A stretch of DNA of 64,000 nucleotides from Microbacterium sp. LWO13-1.2 (lineage in GTDB: Bacteria > Actinomycetota > Actinomycetes > Actinomycetales > Microbacteriaceae), in contig NZ_CP151634.1 in assembly GCF_038397725.1 (NCBI RefSeq), forward strand, positions 2,294,001-2,358,000, in the 5' to 3' direction. The notes below the pieces were generated by a model, which searched no databases, had not been told where the DNA came from, and saw nothing but the letters and a program-made list of their open reading frames with translations. Position numbers and translations under genes: made by a program. Positions 18,725-26,449 of the stretch are shown in pieces; position 1 is the first letter of the stretch, and each line of letters starts with the position of its first letter.

Positions 18725-19474
18725 CTACTCGGATGCCCGCTTCATGCTGAGCTCGTCAGCCTCTTCATCATTCAGTTCGCCAACGAGTTCAGCGATCTTC
18801 ACAGCGATGTCCTCAAGAGGTTCTTCCGCGGTGCTGAATCCACCGCGGGACGCGAGAGTGGGGCTGACCTGGTCGAGTTGCTCGAATGTCACGCCATGCA
18901 TCACGGGGATGAGGAGGTTGCGGCGAAGCAAAGCGCTCAGCTCGTTGCTGGCGATGCTTCGATCCGTGAGCAGCTTCTCGAGCATCGCGGGAGTCACGAG
19001 CACGATACCGATTCGGGAACTGACGAGGCCCCGGTCGATGGCGACGCGCATATCCGTTCCGACCCTGAGGCTCACCTCGCTGAACCACACCGAGACGCTC
19101 TCGTCGACCAGGAGGTCGTAAAGGTCCTTCGCGTCTTCCTTGCGGTCGGGCCAGGCGTGACAAAGGAACACATCGTGCGGTTGGGTCCGGCTGATCGCCG
19201 CGCTTCGGACCGGCTGCAGATCGCGAACCTGCTGCGCGGTGTAGGAGACGGTCGATGAGCTTGGTGACCAACTCGGCCGGGCAGAGCGCGAACCTCCACC
19301 GCTGCCTCCGCTCCGCACCGCCGGAGTCACAGGCGGGGGAGAGTATTGCGGGTAGGACGGCCTCGAGTAGCTGTAACCGTAGCCACCGCCTCTGCCGTGT
19401 ACTGGGCAATCCGCACCGCCGCCGCGGATATGTCCTCTGACGGGGGCGGTGCACTGGCCGTATCCGCGCCCCAT
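18725..19474 (-). CDS. TIR-domain protein with N-terminal Cys/His motif
   Basis: 249 aa. The TIR domain lies at about 100-230: HDVFLCHAWPDRKEDAK is box 1, VSVWFSEVSLRVGTDMR box 2, and IGIVLVTPAML leads to SNEL, where E178 fits the NADase glutamate. The N-terminus holds C8, H15, C23 and H26 (CTAPVRGH...CPVH), a possible zinc-binding knuckle, followed by a Gly/Ser/Tyr/Pro-rich linker to residue 95. Such TIRs cleave NAD+ or make cyclic ADP-ribose signals. The ATG overlaps the stop of a small upstream ORF (TGATG). A SIR2 gene lies downstream, recalling Thoeris, but a terminator intervenes. Confidence 0.78.
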   Translation of the reverse strand: MGRGYGQCTAPVRGHIRGGGADCPVHGRGGGYGYSYSRPSYPQYSPPPVTPAVRSGGSGGGSRSARPSWSPSSSTVSYTAQQVRDLQPVRSAAISRTQPHDVFLCHAWPDRKEDAKDLYDLLVDESVSVWFSEVSLRVGTDMRVAIDRGLVSSRIGIVLVTPAMLEKLLTDRSIASNELSALLRRNLLIPVMHGVTFEQLDQVSPTLASRGGFSTAEEPLEDIAVKIAELVGELNDEEADELSMKRASE

Positions 19475-19686
19475 CAGTGTGATCTCTCTCTCGAAGCCGG
19501 GCCCATGCCGCCCGAGGTGAGCTGATCGCTCATACGGTTGTTCCGATCCGCGACCCAGGTTGCCGAGAGCGAGTTAGGCTGTAGGTCTCTGCCAAGAGAA
19601 CTGCGACCTGCGCCCGGCTCCGCCGACGCGGGTCGCTTTTCAAGTTCGTCGAACGGTAGTTCAACTCTACTTTCGACATCCGACAC
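19474..19686 (-). CDS. Possible small protein coupled to the TIR gene
   Basis: 70-aa frame, hydrophilic and unrecognised, whose TGA shares its A with the TIR ATG (TGATG), a layout that often signals translational coupling. Codon third-position GC is only moderate, similar to other island genes, and another 70-codon frame (19530-19742) overlaps it, so coding status is open. If real it might be a partner or an antitoxin-like regulator of the TIR protein. Confidence 0.3.
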   Translation of the reverse strand: MSDVESRVELPFDELEKRPASAEPGAGRSSLGRDLQPNSLSATWVADRNNRMSDQLTSGGMGPASRERSH

Positions 19687-19723
19687 CCACTGCGAACACG
19701 GGTACGCCCGGTGGTCCTCGAGG

Positions 19724-20113
19724 TCAGTTGCTCCACGCCCATGCGGTGTGTCTGGCGTCTCGGAGTACCGCGTCCAGTTGACCGGTCAGAAGCTGCTCGA
19801 TGGCGCTCGAAGCCTCCTCGCCCGATTCGTCATCGACACGGACGTTGAGCCACTGCGCCCATGTCCATCGCGATTCGGTGCCCGTGCTGAGTATATGAAG
19901 GACAGCATCGAGGCCCTCGACTAGAGCGCCATTCCACACCTGAAAAGCCGGGTACAGCAGGACGCCGTCACTTGTCTTGACTTCGAGCACAGTCAGCGAC
20001 GCAGTCGCCTCGGCCACGTCTGATTCGCTCCAGCCAAGTTCGCGGGCAAGCGACGCCGCGGTGTAGCACGGGCCGATGATTTCGGCCCAAGGGTTCGGTG
20101 ACTCGTCGGTCAT
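19724..20113 (-). CDS. Putative MbcA/Xre-like antitoxin
   Basis: 129 aa. An N-terminal helical, HTH-like part (CYTAASLARELGWSESDVAEA) is followed by VLLYPAFQVWNGALVEGLDAVL and WTWAQWLNVRV. This resembles the small actinobacterial antitoxins with an MbcA/ParS/Xre toxin-binding C-terminus, whose partners are RES-domain toxins. The ATG overlaps the stop of the upstream small gene by 4 nt. A RES gene does exist in this island, but 3.5 kb away with three genes in between, so the pairing is a hypothesis. No RES gene lies directly downstream. Confidence 0.5.
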   Translation of the reverse strand: MTDESPNPWAEIIGPCYTAASLARELGWSESDVAEATASLTVLEVKTSDGVLLYPAFQVWNGALVEGLDAVLHILSTGTESRWTWAQWLNVRVDDESGEEASSAIEQLLTGQLDAVLRDARHTAWAWSN

Positions 20114-20352
20114 TGCTCGTCCAACGGTAGGCGGGTATGACGGCGCCGAACATCTTCGATGATCTCGTCGAGGGTGCGGCGGCCGTAGATGTAGTCCGCA
20201 GCGTCTTGCAGCGCTCCGGGGCTTGGGGACCGGCCGTCCAGGCGCAGGTCGGCGAACGCATTCTCTACGCCGCGCCGTCGCCGCGCCTCGTCAGCCAAGT
20301 CGTTCATCGCCGTAGTTCCTATGGCCGCCACAGAATACGCCGATCCAACCAT
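20110..20352 (-). CDS. Small antitoxin VbhA-like protein
   Basis: 80-aa frame; an internal ATG (MNDLADEARRRRG) is a plausible alternative start. The ENAFADLRLDGRSPSPGALQ stretch followed by ADYIYGRRTLDEIIEDVRR is the pattern of small actinobacterial proteins annotated as antitoxin VbhA-like, which often precede Fic or other toxins. It overlaps the next gene by 4 nt, so the two form a bicistron. No Fic motif (HPFxxGNGR) is present nearby. The function remains uncertain. Confidence 0.5.
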   Translation of the reverse strand: MVGSAYSVAAIGTTAMNDLADEARRRRGVENAFADLRLDGRSPSPGALQDAADYIYGRRTLDEIIEDVRRRHTRLPLDEQ

Positions 20353-20454
20353 CGCGGTCGCGCCGCTCAGTCCCGGGACGACCGATGCGTGAGGTCACAC
20401 GAAGTCTTTCCTTGTCGGTCGGTTCAGGCTGCTCCCGCGAGCGTAGCGGAGCGG

Positions 20455-22143
20455 TTACTCCTGCTGCTTCCGGTTCGCGTGGTAGTACGCCAGCAGCGCC
20501 TTCGTCGACGCATCCTGGGCCTCGATCGCCGCCGCATCACCCTCGATCGCCGGAGCAATCTGCGTCGCCAACTGCTTGCCCAATTCGACGCCCCACTGGT
20601 CGAACGAGTTGATCCCCCAGATCGTGCCCTGCGTGAACGTGATGTGCTCGTACAGCGCGATGAGCTGACCGAGCACCTGCGGGGTGAGAGCCGGCGCGAA
20701 GATCGAGGTCGTCGGTCGGTTGCCGGCGAAAGTCCGGGCGGCGACGAGGGCACCGGTGGTGCCTTCGGCCTCGACCTCTTCGGCGGTCTTGCCGAAGGCG
20801 AGCGCCTTGGTCTGAGCCAGGAAGTTCGCCAGGAACAGCCCGTGCACGTCGCGGCCGTCGTCCTGCAGCGGGTACGCGGGGTTGGCGAACGCGATGAAGT
20901 CCGCCGGGATCAGGCGGGTTCCCTGATGGATCAGCTGGTAGAAAGCGTGCTGTCCGTTGGTGCCCGGCTCTCCCCAGAACACCTCGCCGGTGTCAGTGGT
21001 CACCGGGCTGCCGTCCCAGCGCACGGACTTGCCGTTGGACTCCATCGTCAGCTGCTGCAGGTAGGCCGGGAATCGGCTGAGCTGCTGAGCGTAGGGGAGC
21101 ACGGCGTGCGACTGCGCGTCGAAGAAGTTCACGTACCAGACGTTCAGCAGCCCCATCAGCACCGGCACGTTGCGCTCCAGCGGCGTCGTCCGCACGTGCT
21201 CATCGACCGCGTGGAAACCAGCCAGCAGATCGCGGAACGCGTCGGGGCCGAGAGTGATCGCCAAGGAAAGGCCGATCGCGGAGTCGACGGAGTAGCGGCC
21301 GCCCACCCAGTCCCAGAACCCGAAGGCGTTCACGGGGTCGATGCCGAAGGCGGCCACCTTGTCGAGGGCGGTCGACACGGCGACGAAGTGGTGCGCCACG
21401 GCGTCGACGCGCGATGCGTCATCGCCCGAGATCGCTCCGGATGCCGTCAACCCGGCCCACAGCCAGTCGCGGGCGAGCCGCGCGTTGGTGAGCGTCTCCA
21501 GAGTCGTGAAGGTTTTCGACGCCACGATGAACAGTGTGGTCTCGGGGTCGAGGTCGGCGGTCTTCTGCGCGAGGTCGGTCGGGTCGATGTTGGAGACGAA
21601 GAGAGCCTGGATGCCTGCATCCGCGTACGGCTTGAGCGCTTCGTAGACCATGACGGGCCCGAGGTCGGAACCGCCGATGCCGATGTTGACGACATGCGTG
21701 ACCTTCTTGCCGGTCACACCGAGCCAGTCTCCGGAGCGGACGCGATCGGCGAAGGCGGAGAGCGCATCGAGCACGGAGTGCACGTCGGTATCCACGTCCT
21801 GGCCGTCGACGACCAGCGCGGGCGCGGCACCGGCCGGGCGCCGCAGCGCGGTGTGCAGTACGGCGCGATCCTCCGTGGTGTTGATGTGCTCGCCTGCGAG
21901 CATCGCGGCGAAGCGGTCGGCCACTCCGGTCTGCTCCGCGAGGCGGAGGAGCGCGGCGATCACGTCGTCGGTGACGAGATTCTTCGAGAGATCGACGTGC
22001 AGATCGCCGAGGGGCAAGGACAGCCGCTCGGCGCGGGACGGATCTGCGGCGAACCAGGCGCGGAGGTCGGGTTCGAAGGACGCGTGCAGAGCGCTGAGCT
22101 CGGCCCAGGCGGGGGTGCGGGTGGGATCGATCGGGGCGGTCAT
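20455..22143 (-). CDS. pgi: Glucose-6-phosphate isomerase
   Basis: Glycolytic enzyme interconverting glucose-6-phosphate and fructose-6-phosphate (562 aa, normal for the long bacterial form). Both family signatures are visible: [20 protein letters not shown] leading to [11 protein letters not shown], and [18 protein letters not shown] near the C-terminus. The phosphate loop [12 protein letters not shown] and [11 protein letters not shown] are also present. The ATG at 22143 is used because the longer frame upstream lacks conserved sequence. It marks the right edge of the accessory island. Confidence 0.97.
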   Translation of the reverse strand: MTAPIDPTRTPAWAELSALHASFEPDLRAWFAADPSRAERLSLPLGDLHVDLSKNLVTDDVIAALLRLAEQTGVADRFAAMLAGEHINTTEDRAVLHTALRRPAGAAPALVVDGQDVDTDVHSVLDALSAFADRVRSGDWLGVTGKKVTHVVNIGIGGSDLGPVMVYEALKPYADAGIQALFVSNIDPTDLAQKTADLDPETTLFIVASKTFTTLETLTNARLARDWLWAGLTASGAISGDDASRVDAVAHHFVAVSTALDKVAAFGIDPVNAFGFWDWVGGRYSVDSAIGLSLAITLGPDAFRDLLAGFHAVDEHVRTTPLERNVPVLMGLLNVWYVNFFDAQSHAVLPYAQQLSRFPAYLQQLTMESNGKSVRWDGSPVTTDTGEVFWGEPGTNGQHAFYQLIHQGTRLIPADFIAFANPAYPLQDDGRDVHGLFLANFLAQTKALAFGKTAEEVEAEGTTGALVAARTFAGNRPTTSIFAPALTPQVLGQLIALYEHITFTQGTIWGINSFDQWGVELGKQLATQIAPAIEGDAAAIEAQDASTKALLAYYHANRKQQE

Positions 22144-22213
22144 GCGTCCAAGGTACCCCCACGGCGGGAGGTCTTCCGGCCGGATGACGGCGGCACTCAT
22201 CCGGAGTGAGCGA

Positions 22214-22251
22214 CGGATGCCGCGGGGGTTCGTTCGCCCCCGCGGCATCCG
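22214..22251. terminator. Intrinsic terminator after the subtilase gene
   Basis: CGGATGCCGCGGGGG and CCCCCGCGGCATCCG form a perfect 15-bp stem around an 8-nt loop. It lies 22 nt past the stop of the secreted protease gene on the minus strand and before pgi. The T-rich tail CTCTTTC is on the plus side, so termination on the minus strand may rely on the very stable stem alone. Confidence 0.75.
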
Positions 22252-22273
22252 CTCTTTCACACCGGCTCAGTCG

Positions 22274-24097
22274 TCACTTCACGGTCGCGGTGTACGCTCC
22301 CGATCCCGCGTACGACTTCACGACGAGGCGGTAGGTGCCAGACGAGGCGTTGTACGTGAACTTCTCGTCGGCGTCAGCCGAGGTGCCCTGGGCGACGGTG
22401 TACCAGCCGAAGGAGTACCGCTTCTGCAGGTAGACGTCGAAGTCCGCGCCGGTCGGCCCGTCGAGGCAGACCTCAAGCGCGCCGGAGGTGCGAGAGAAGG
22501 TCGGCGATGTCACCTGCTGCCCGTTGCTCAGTGAGCCCGACGACACGGTCGCGCCAGAGCAGACGCCAGGGTCGACAGCCGTGACCGTGAACGCGAACGC
22601 CGCTGAGTCCGTCGAGACGGGAGCAGACGCATCCGTCACCGTTACCGTCACGTTCGACGTGCCCGCCGCAGTCGGCGTCCCTGAAATCGTGCCCGTGGAG
22701 GCGTCGATCGCGAGACCCGCGGGAAGACCGGTCGCGGAGAACGCATACGGAGCGGTGCCGCCCGTGACGGAAACAGCGAGGTCGACGGCCTGGCCGACCT
22801 TGCCGGTCTGATCGCCGATTGCGGCGAGGTCGACCGCGACCGGCTCCGGGTCGCCGGAGTTCAGGAAGCCGGTGTACAGCAGGCGGTTCGGCGACGCGGA
22901 GGTGAGGCCGGAGAGCTTGCCGGTCGACGCGTTGTCGACGATGGCTGCCTGCACCTGCGCCGGCGTAGCGCCAGGGTTCTCGCCGAGGTACAGGGCGGTG
23001 GCACCCGTCGTGTGCGGCGAAGCCATCGACGTGCCGGAGATCGTGTTCGTCGCGTCATCGCCGGTCGGCCAGGCCGACAGGATCTCGGTGCCTGGCGCCC
23101 AGACGTCGAGGCATGAGCCCCAGCTGCTCGTTCCAGCCTTGGCGTCAGTGCGCGTCGAGTTGCCGACGGTGATGCCTTCCGGCACGAGCTGCGGGCTGTA
23201 GCGGCACGCGTCGTCGTTGCTGTTGCCAGCTGCCTGAACCCAGGTGACGCCGGAGGCGACGAGGTTCTTGACGGCCTGATCGGTTGCCGGGCTGGAGCAC
23301 GCGGTGCGGCAGCCGATGCTGTAGTTCGCCGTCGCGGGCTTCACTGCGTTCTCGGTGAGCCACTCGATCGCCTCGATGATGTCGGCGCTGGAGCCGGATC
23401 CCTGGCAGTCGAGCACGCGCACCGGGTGGACGGTGGCCTTCTTGGCCACGCCGTATGTGCTGCCCGCAGCAGTGCCGGCGACGTGCGTGCCGTGACCGTT
23501 GCAGTCCTGGGCGGTTCCACCCGGGGTGACCGCGTCGAAGCCGGGCTTCATGCGCCCGGTGAACTCCGAGTGGGAGCTGCGGATGCCGGTGTCGACGATG
23601 TAGACGTTCACTCCCGCACCTGCCGAAGCGGGGTAGGTGTAGCTCTGATCGAGGGGCAGGTCGCGTTGATCGATGCGGTCATCGCCCCAGTTCGGCGGGC
23701 TGACCTGCTCGTCGAGAGCGTAGAAGGTCTGCGCCTGTTCGACGTACTCGACGCGGTCGTCCGACGCGATCGTCAGCGCCTCCGCTTCGCTGAGGACGGC
23801 CGAGTACCCGGTGAGTGCAGCGTTGAAAGTGCTCAGCACTTCGCCGCCGATTTCGTTGGTGATAGCGGATGAGACGTCGTCGGCGGTGCCGATCTCACCG
23901 GGGGACTTCAGTACGACGATGTACTCGCCCGGAATGGCGTTCGTGGAGCTTGCGCCAACGATCTCGGGATCACCGGTCGAATCGGTGCTCGCTCCAGCGA
24001 ACGATGGTGTCAGGATGACGGCCGTGCATGTGAGGAGTGCTGCCGCGGTGGCGGCTCCTCGTGACGCGGCGTTGCGCCACGGGGTCTTCTTGAACAA
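22274..24097 (-). CDS. Secreted S8 (subtilisin/proteinase K-like) serine peptidase
   Basis: 607-aa extracellular protease. A signal peptide covers about residues 1-36 (AAALLTCTAVILTPSFAGA). An I9-type propeptide (GEYIVVLKSPGE to VEYVEQAQTF) follows. The catalytic domain holds D169 (VDTGIR), H202 (GHGTHVAGT), N292 (QAAGNSN) and S357 (ISGTSMASPH). A putative Ig-like domain (about 415-510) and a C-terminal PPC domain follow. The substrate-binding strand reads ANYSIGCRTACSS instead of the usual NMSLGG, giving extra cysteines. The start is TTG at 24097 with AGAGGGA 6 nt upstream. Monocistronic, ended by the hairpin at 22214. Confidence 0.92.
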   Translation of the reverse strand: MFKKTPWRNAASRGAATAAALLTCTAVILTPSFAGASTDSTGDPEIVGASSTNAIPGEYIVVLKSPGEIGTADDVSSAITNEIGGEVLSTFNAALTGYSAVLSEAEALTIASDDRVEYVEQAQTFYALDEQVSPPNWGDDRIDQRDLPLDQSYTYPASAGAGVNVYIVDTGIRSSHSEFTGRMKPGFDAVTPGGTAQDCNGHGTHVAGTAAGSTYGVAKKATVHPVRVLDCQGSGSSADIIEAIEWLTENAVKPATANYSIGCRTACSSPATDQAVKNLVASGVTWVQAAGNSNDDACRYSPQLVPEGITVGNSTRTDAKAGTSSWGSCLDVWAPGTEILSAWPTGDDATNTISGTSMASPHTTGATALYLGENPGATPAQVQAAIVDNASTGKLSGLTSASPNRLLYTGFLNSGDPEPVAVDLAAIGDQTGKVGQAVDLAVSVTGGTAPYAFSATGLPAGLAIDASTGTISGTPTAAGTSNVTVTVTDASAPVSTDSAAFAFTVTAVDPGVCSGATVSSGSLSNGQQVTSPTFSRTSGALEVCLDGPTGADFDVYLQKRYSFGWYTVAQGTSADADEKFTYNASSGTYRLVVKSYAGSGAYTATVK

Positions 24098-24516
24098 TGG
24101 ATTCCCTCTCGTTGTGGTGATGAAGGCGTCTTGTGGACGCCCCGCGCTGACGGGGAGGTCAACGCGCGGTCCGGGGCTGTGCCCGAACGCGATCGGTGGG
24201 CGCCGCCCCGCGCTGCGTGCGCGTCGACGCGATGGGAACCAGTCGAATGGGAGAGGCCGTCGGCAGTCGCAGTGCGCAGTGCTGTCATCACGTGCTCCAA
24301 CGGGAGGCCTCGGAATTGATCGGCTCGTGACTGAAAATTATTGGTTCGTCAGAGGAGCGTCAATTTGCCTTTTGGCACACGAATGGACTCATGCAGCAGA
24401 CCTTCGGCCAGTTTTTGCATCGGATCCAATATTTAGTCCCGGACTCGGGCATACTTCCTTTCCGCGGTATCCGCAGGCTCGCAGCGAGGCAGATGCGGAC
24501 GCATCCTAGGATTGCC
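24098..24516. promoter_or_regulatory. Divergent promoter region between subtilase and membrane protein genes
   Basis: 419 nt without a convincing gene; the open frames crossing it are Arg/Ser-rich or lack ribosome-binding sites. The part around 24320-24430 is clearly more AT-rich than the surroundings (GAAAATTATTGGTTCG, CAATATTTAG), so the promoters of the two divergent genes probably lie there. No specific operator was recognised. Confidence 0.4.
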
Positions 24517-25581
24517 ATGATGAGCGAGATGACGGCACCCGCGGCGGCGACCGCCCCCTGGTGGCGCCGGCTCGTGTTCAATTCCCTCACGTGGGGATTC
24601 GTCCTTCTGCTGGCCGCGACGGCGCTGACTCTGGGGGCCGGCGACCTCGACATCGTCCAGCTCGTGCTGATGCTCGTCGCTGGTTGGTGCTTCGGTTTCG
24701 CCTTCGTGAACGCCACGGATCGGATGCCGCGCAACGGCGCGGTGCTGCACATCGCGGTGGCCGTGATCCTGGGGGCGCTGATGATCTTCGTCACCGAGTA
24801 TGGAGGGCGGCTGATCGAGCCGCTTCCTGATCCGGTACGCGGGGTCTTCGTCGTCCTCTGGATGGCGACGATCCCCGCGACAGGGTGGATCTGGCTGGGT
24901 CTCCTCGGCCGGATCACCGACGCGTTCACCCGCCGCCAGCGCAAGAACGCTCCGGTGCGCGTCACCCCGGAATGGGAGCGCGACGAGCGAGGGGACGGCT
25001 CGTTCGTGACGTTCCCCGCCATACAAATGCGGCTGCGGCAGCTCACCGTCGCCATCGTCGCGATCGTGGTCGTCGTCGGCGCGCTGGCCGTGGTACTCCT
25101 GATCGCCCTCGGCGACGTCGTGCTGAACTTCGGCCCGCGGATGCTGATCGTCTTCCTCGGTCTGGTCCTCGGCCTTCCTTCCTATCTGATTCTGACCGCG
25201 GTGCTCCGGCGGGGGACAGAGCAGTGCACCGTCGCGTTCGGCAACGACGAGGTCCGGATCGACGTCGGGGCGACGGCATCCGTCATCCGGCACTCCGACC
25301 TCGAATACCTGCGCTGGCGCGGCCGCAGCGACTACGCCAGGGTCGAGATCCGCGGGGCCGGCGTCGATCTGTCGCTCCTCACGGGCATCGCCAAAGCGCC
25401 TGCGGGTCGGACGGCCGAGCTGCCTCCATTGCCGAGGCGGGTCTTCCGCCGACTGGAGCTGGCGGGCTTCATCATGGAGAAGTCGCGTCGCGGTGAGGTC
25501 ATCACTTTCCGGCGGGCGGTCGGAACGCCGGCGGACGAGAAGTATCCTGGTAGGCGGCCGCTACGACAGGAGACCCCGTGA
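24517..25581 (+). CDS. Multi-pass membrane protein of unknown function
   Basis: 354 aa from the ATG at 24517 (a second in-frame ATG follows directly). About six membrane segments are seen: WGFVLLLAATALTL, IVQLVLMLVAGWCFGF, AVLHIAVAVILGALMIF, GVFVVLWMATIPATG, LTVAIVAIVVVVGALAVVLL and MLIVFLGLVLGLPSYLIL. A soluble C-terminal domain of about 120 residues follows (VAFGNDEVRIDVGATASVIR), resembling a PH-like domain that reads a membrane protein's own set point. The stop overlaps the start of a 67-aa membrane protein (GTGA). No family recognised. Confidence 0.65.
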   Translation: MMSEMTAPAAATAPWWRRLVFNSLTWGFVLLLAATALTLGAGDLDIVQLVLMLVAGWCFGFAFVNATDRMPRNGAVLHIAVAVILGALMIFVTEYGGRLIEPLPDPVRGVFVVLWMATIPATGWIWLGLLGRITDAFTRRQRKNAPVRVTPEWERDERGDGSFVTFPAIQMRLRQLTVAIVAIVVVVGALAVVLLIALGDVVLNFGPRMLIVFLGLVLGLPSYLILTAVLRRGTEQCTVAFGNDEVRIDVGATASVIRHSDLEYLRWRGRSDYARVEIRGAGVDLSLLTGIAKAPAGRTAELPPLPRRVFRRLELAGFIMEKSRRGEVITFRRAVGTPADEKYPGRRPLRQETP

Positions 25582-25781
25582 TCCTCAGCTTCATCTTCTT
25601 CTTGATCCTCTTCCTCGGAGGCATCTGGCTCATGGGTCTTGCGCAGTCGCTCGAAGACTTCCAGGCGATCATCTTCGTCGCGGGCCTGCTCATCATGTGC
25701 CTCTCGCTCGCCTTCATGATGCGCCAGCGCGGATCGGCGACGCGCCGCTCGAACAACTGGTCGGGCAACGCCGCCGAATAA
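25578..25781 (+). CDS. Small two-span membrane protein
   Basis: 67 aa with two hydrophobic helices (ILSFIFFLILFLGGIWLMG and AIIFVAGLLIMCLSLAFMM) and a polar C-terminus. The GTG start is overlapped by the stop of the larger membrane protein, so the two are co-translated and may form a complex. Function unknown. The next gene is convergent and starts 13 nt later. Confidence 0.6.
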   Translation: MILSFIFFLILFLGGIWLMGLAQSLEDFQAIIFVAGLLIMCLSLAFMMRQRGSATRRSNNWSGNAAE

Positions 25782-25794
25782 CGACCTCCCGACG

Positions 25795-26397
25795 TCAGCG
25801 CCTCCTGGCGAGGCGTGCGTCGAGGTTCGCCTTCACAGCGGGCCACTCCGGCTCGATGATCGAGAACTCGACGCTGTCGCGCAGTGCGCCGTTCCGGTAG
25901 CGGCTCATGGCACGCATCACCCCGTCCTGCTTGGCGCCGAGGCGTTCGATCGCTGCGCGCGACTGGAAGTTCACCCACTGCGTGGTGAGTCCGACCCGGA
26001 ACACGCCCAGCGTCTCGAACGCGTGCTGCAGCAGCAGCAGCTTCGACTCGGCGTTCGTGCCGGTTCCGTGCGCCGATGGACGATTCCAGGTGTAGCCGAT
26101 GTGCAGCCGGGGCACGTCGGGGTCGAGGTCGTAGAACGTCGTCATCCCGATCACCCGTCCCGCGGTGTCGAATGCCGTGAACGGCACCATCTCGTGCTTC
26201 TCGCTCAGAGCGAGGCGACGCTCGATCTCGGCGGCGACCCCGTCCGGTGACGGGACCGAGGTGTACCACGCGGTCTGCCAGAGATCGCCCTCCTCGACGG
26301 CTTCGATCAGCTCGTCGCGATGTGCGCGCTCGAGCGGGCGGAGTTCGACCAAACGGCCGGTGAGGGTGACAGGGGAGGGATCGACGAGGAAGGCCAT
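25795..26397 (-). CDS. GNAT-family N-acetyltransferase (RimJ/RimL-like)
   Basis: About 200 aa. The order VELRPLERAHRDELIEAV, MTTFYDLDP, RLHIGYTWNRPSAHGTGTN (acetyl-CoA pyrophosphate loop region) and VGLTTQWVNFQSRAAIERLGA is the RimJ/RimL pattern of ribosomal-protein or amino-acid acetyltransferases. ATG 26397 is chosen because the sequence upstream is not family-like; ATG 26409 is also possible. Convergent with the small membrane protein and divergent from an aldo/keto reductase. Substrate unknown. Confidence 0.82.
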   Translation of the reverse strand: MAFLVDPSPVTLTGRLVELRPLERAHRDELIEAVEEGDLWQTAWYTSVPSPDGVAAEIERRLALSEKHEMVPFTAFDTAGRVIGMTTFYDLDPDVPRLHIGYTWNRPSAHGTGTNAESKLLLLQHAFETLGVFRVGLTTQWVNFQSRAAIERLGAKQDGVMRAMSRYRNGALRDSVEFSIIEPEWPAVKANLDARLARRR

Positions 26398-26449
26398 GGA
26401 TTCATTCAACCAGCGCCGAGCCGTCCGACCCGCGCGGTAGCGTTGCCCC

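Noticed and set aside
16354..19474. Canonical Thoeris system
   Set aside because: No SLOG motif is seen in the SIR2 protein and a terminator and another gene separate it from the TIR gene, so the name is not justified without further evidence.
19530..19742. Second 70-codon frame over the small TIR-adjacent ORF
   Set aside because: It ends inside the neighbouring frame without coupling to any gene and looks less protein-like (Arg/Ser-rich).
13666..20454. Integrated prophage
   Set aside because: No capsid, terminase, tail, integrase or lysis gene was recognised; only a recombinase C-terminal remnant is present.
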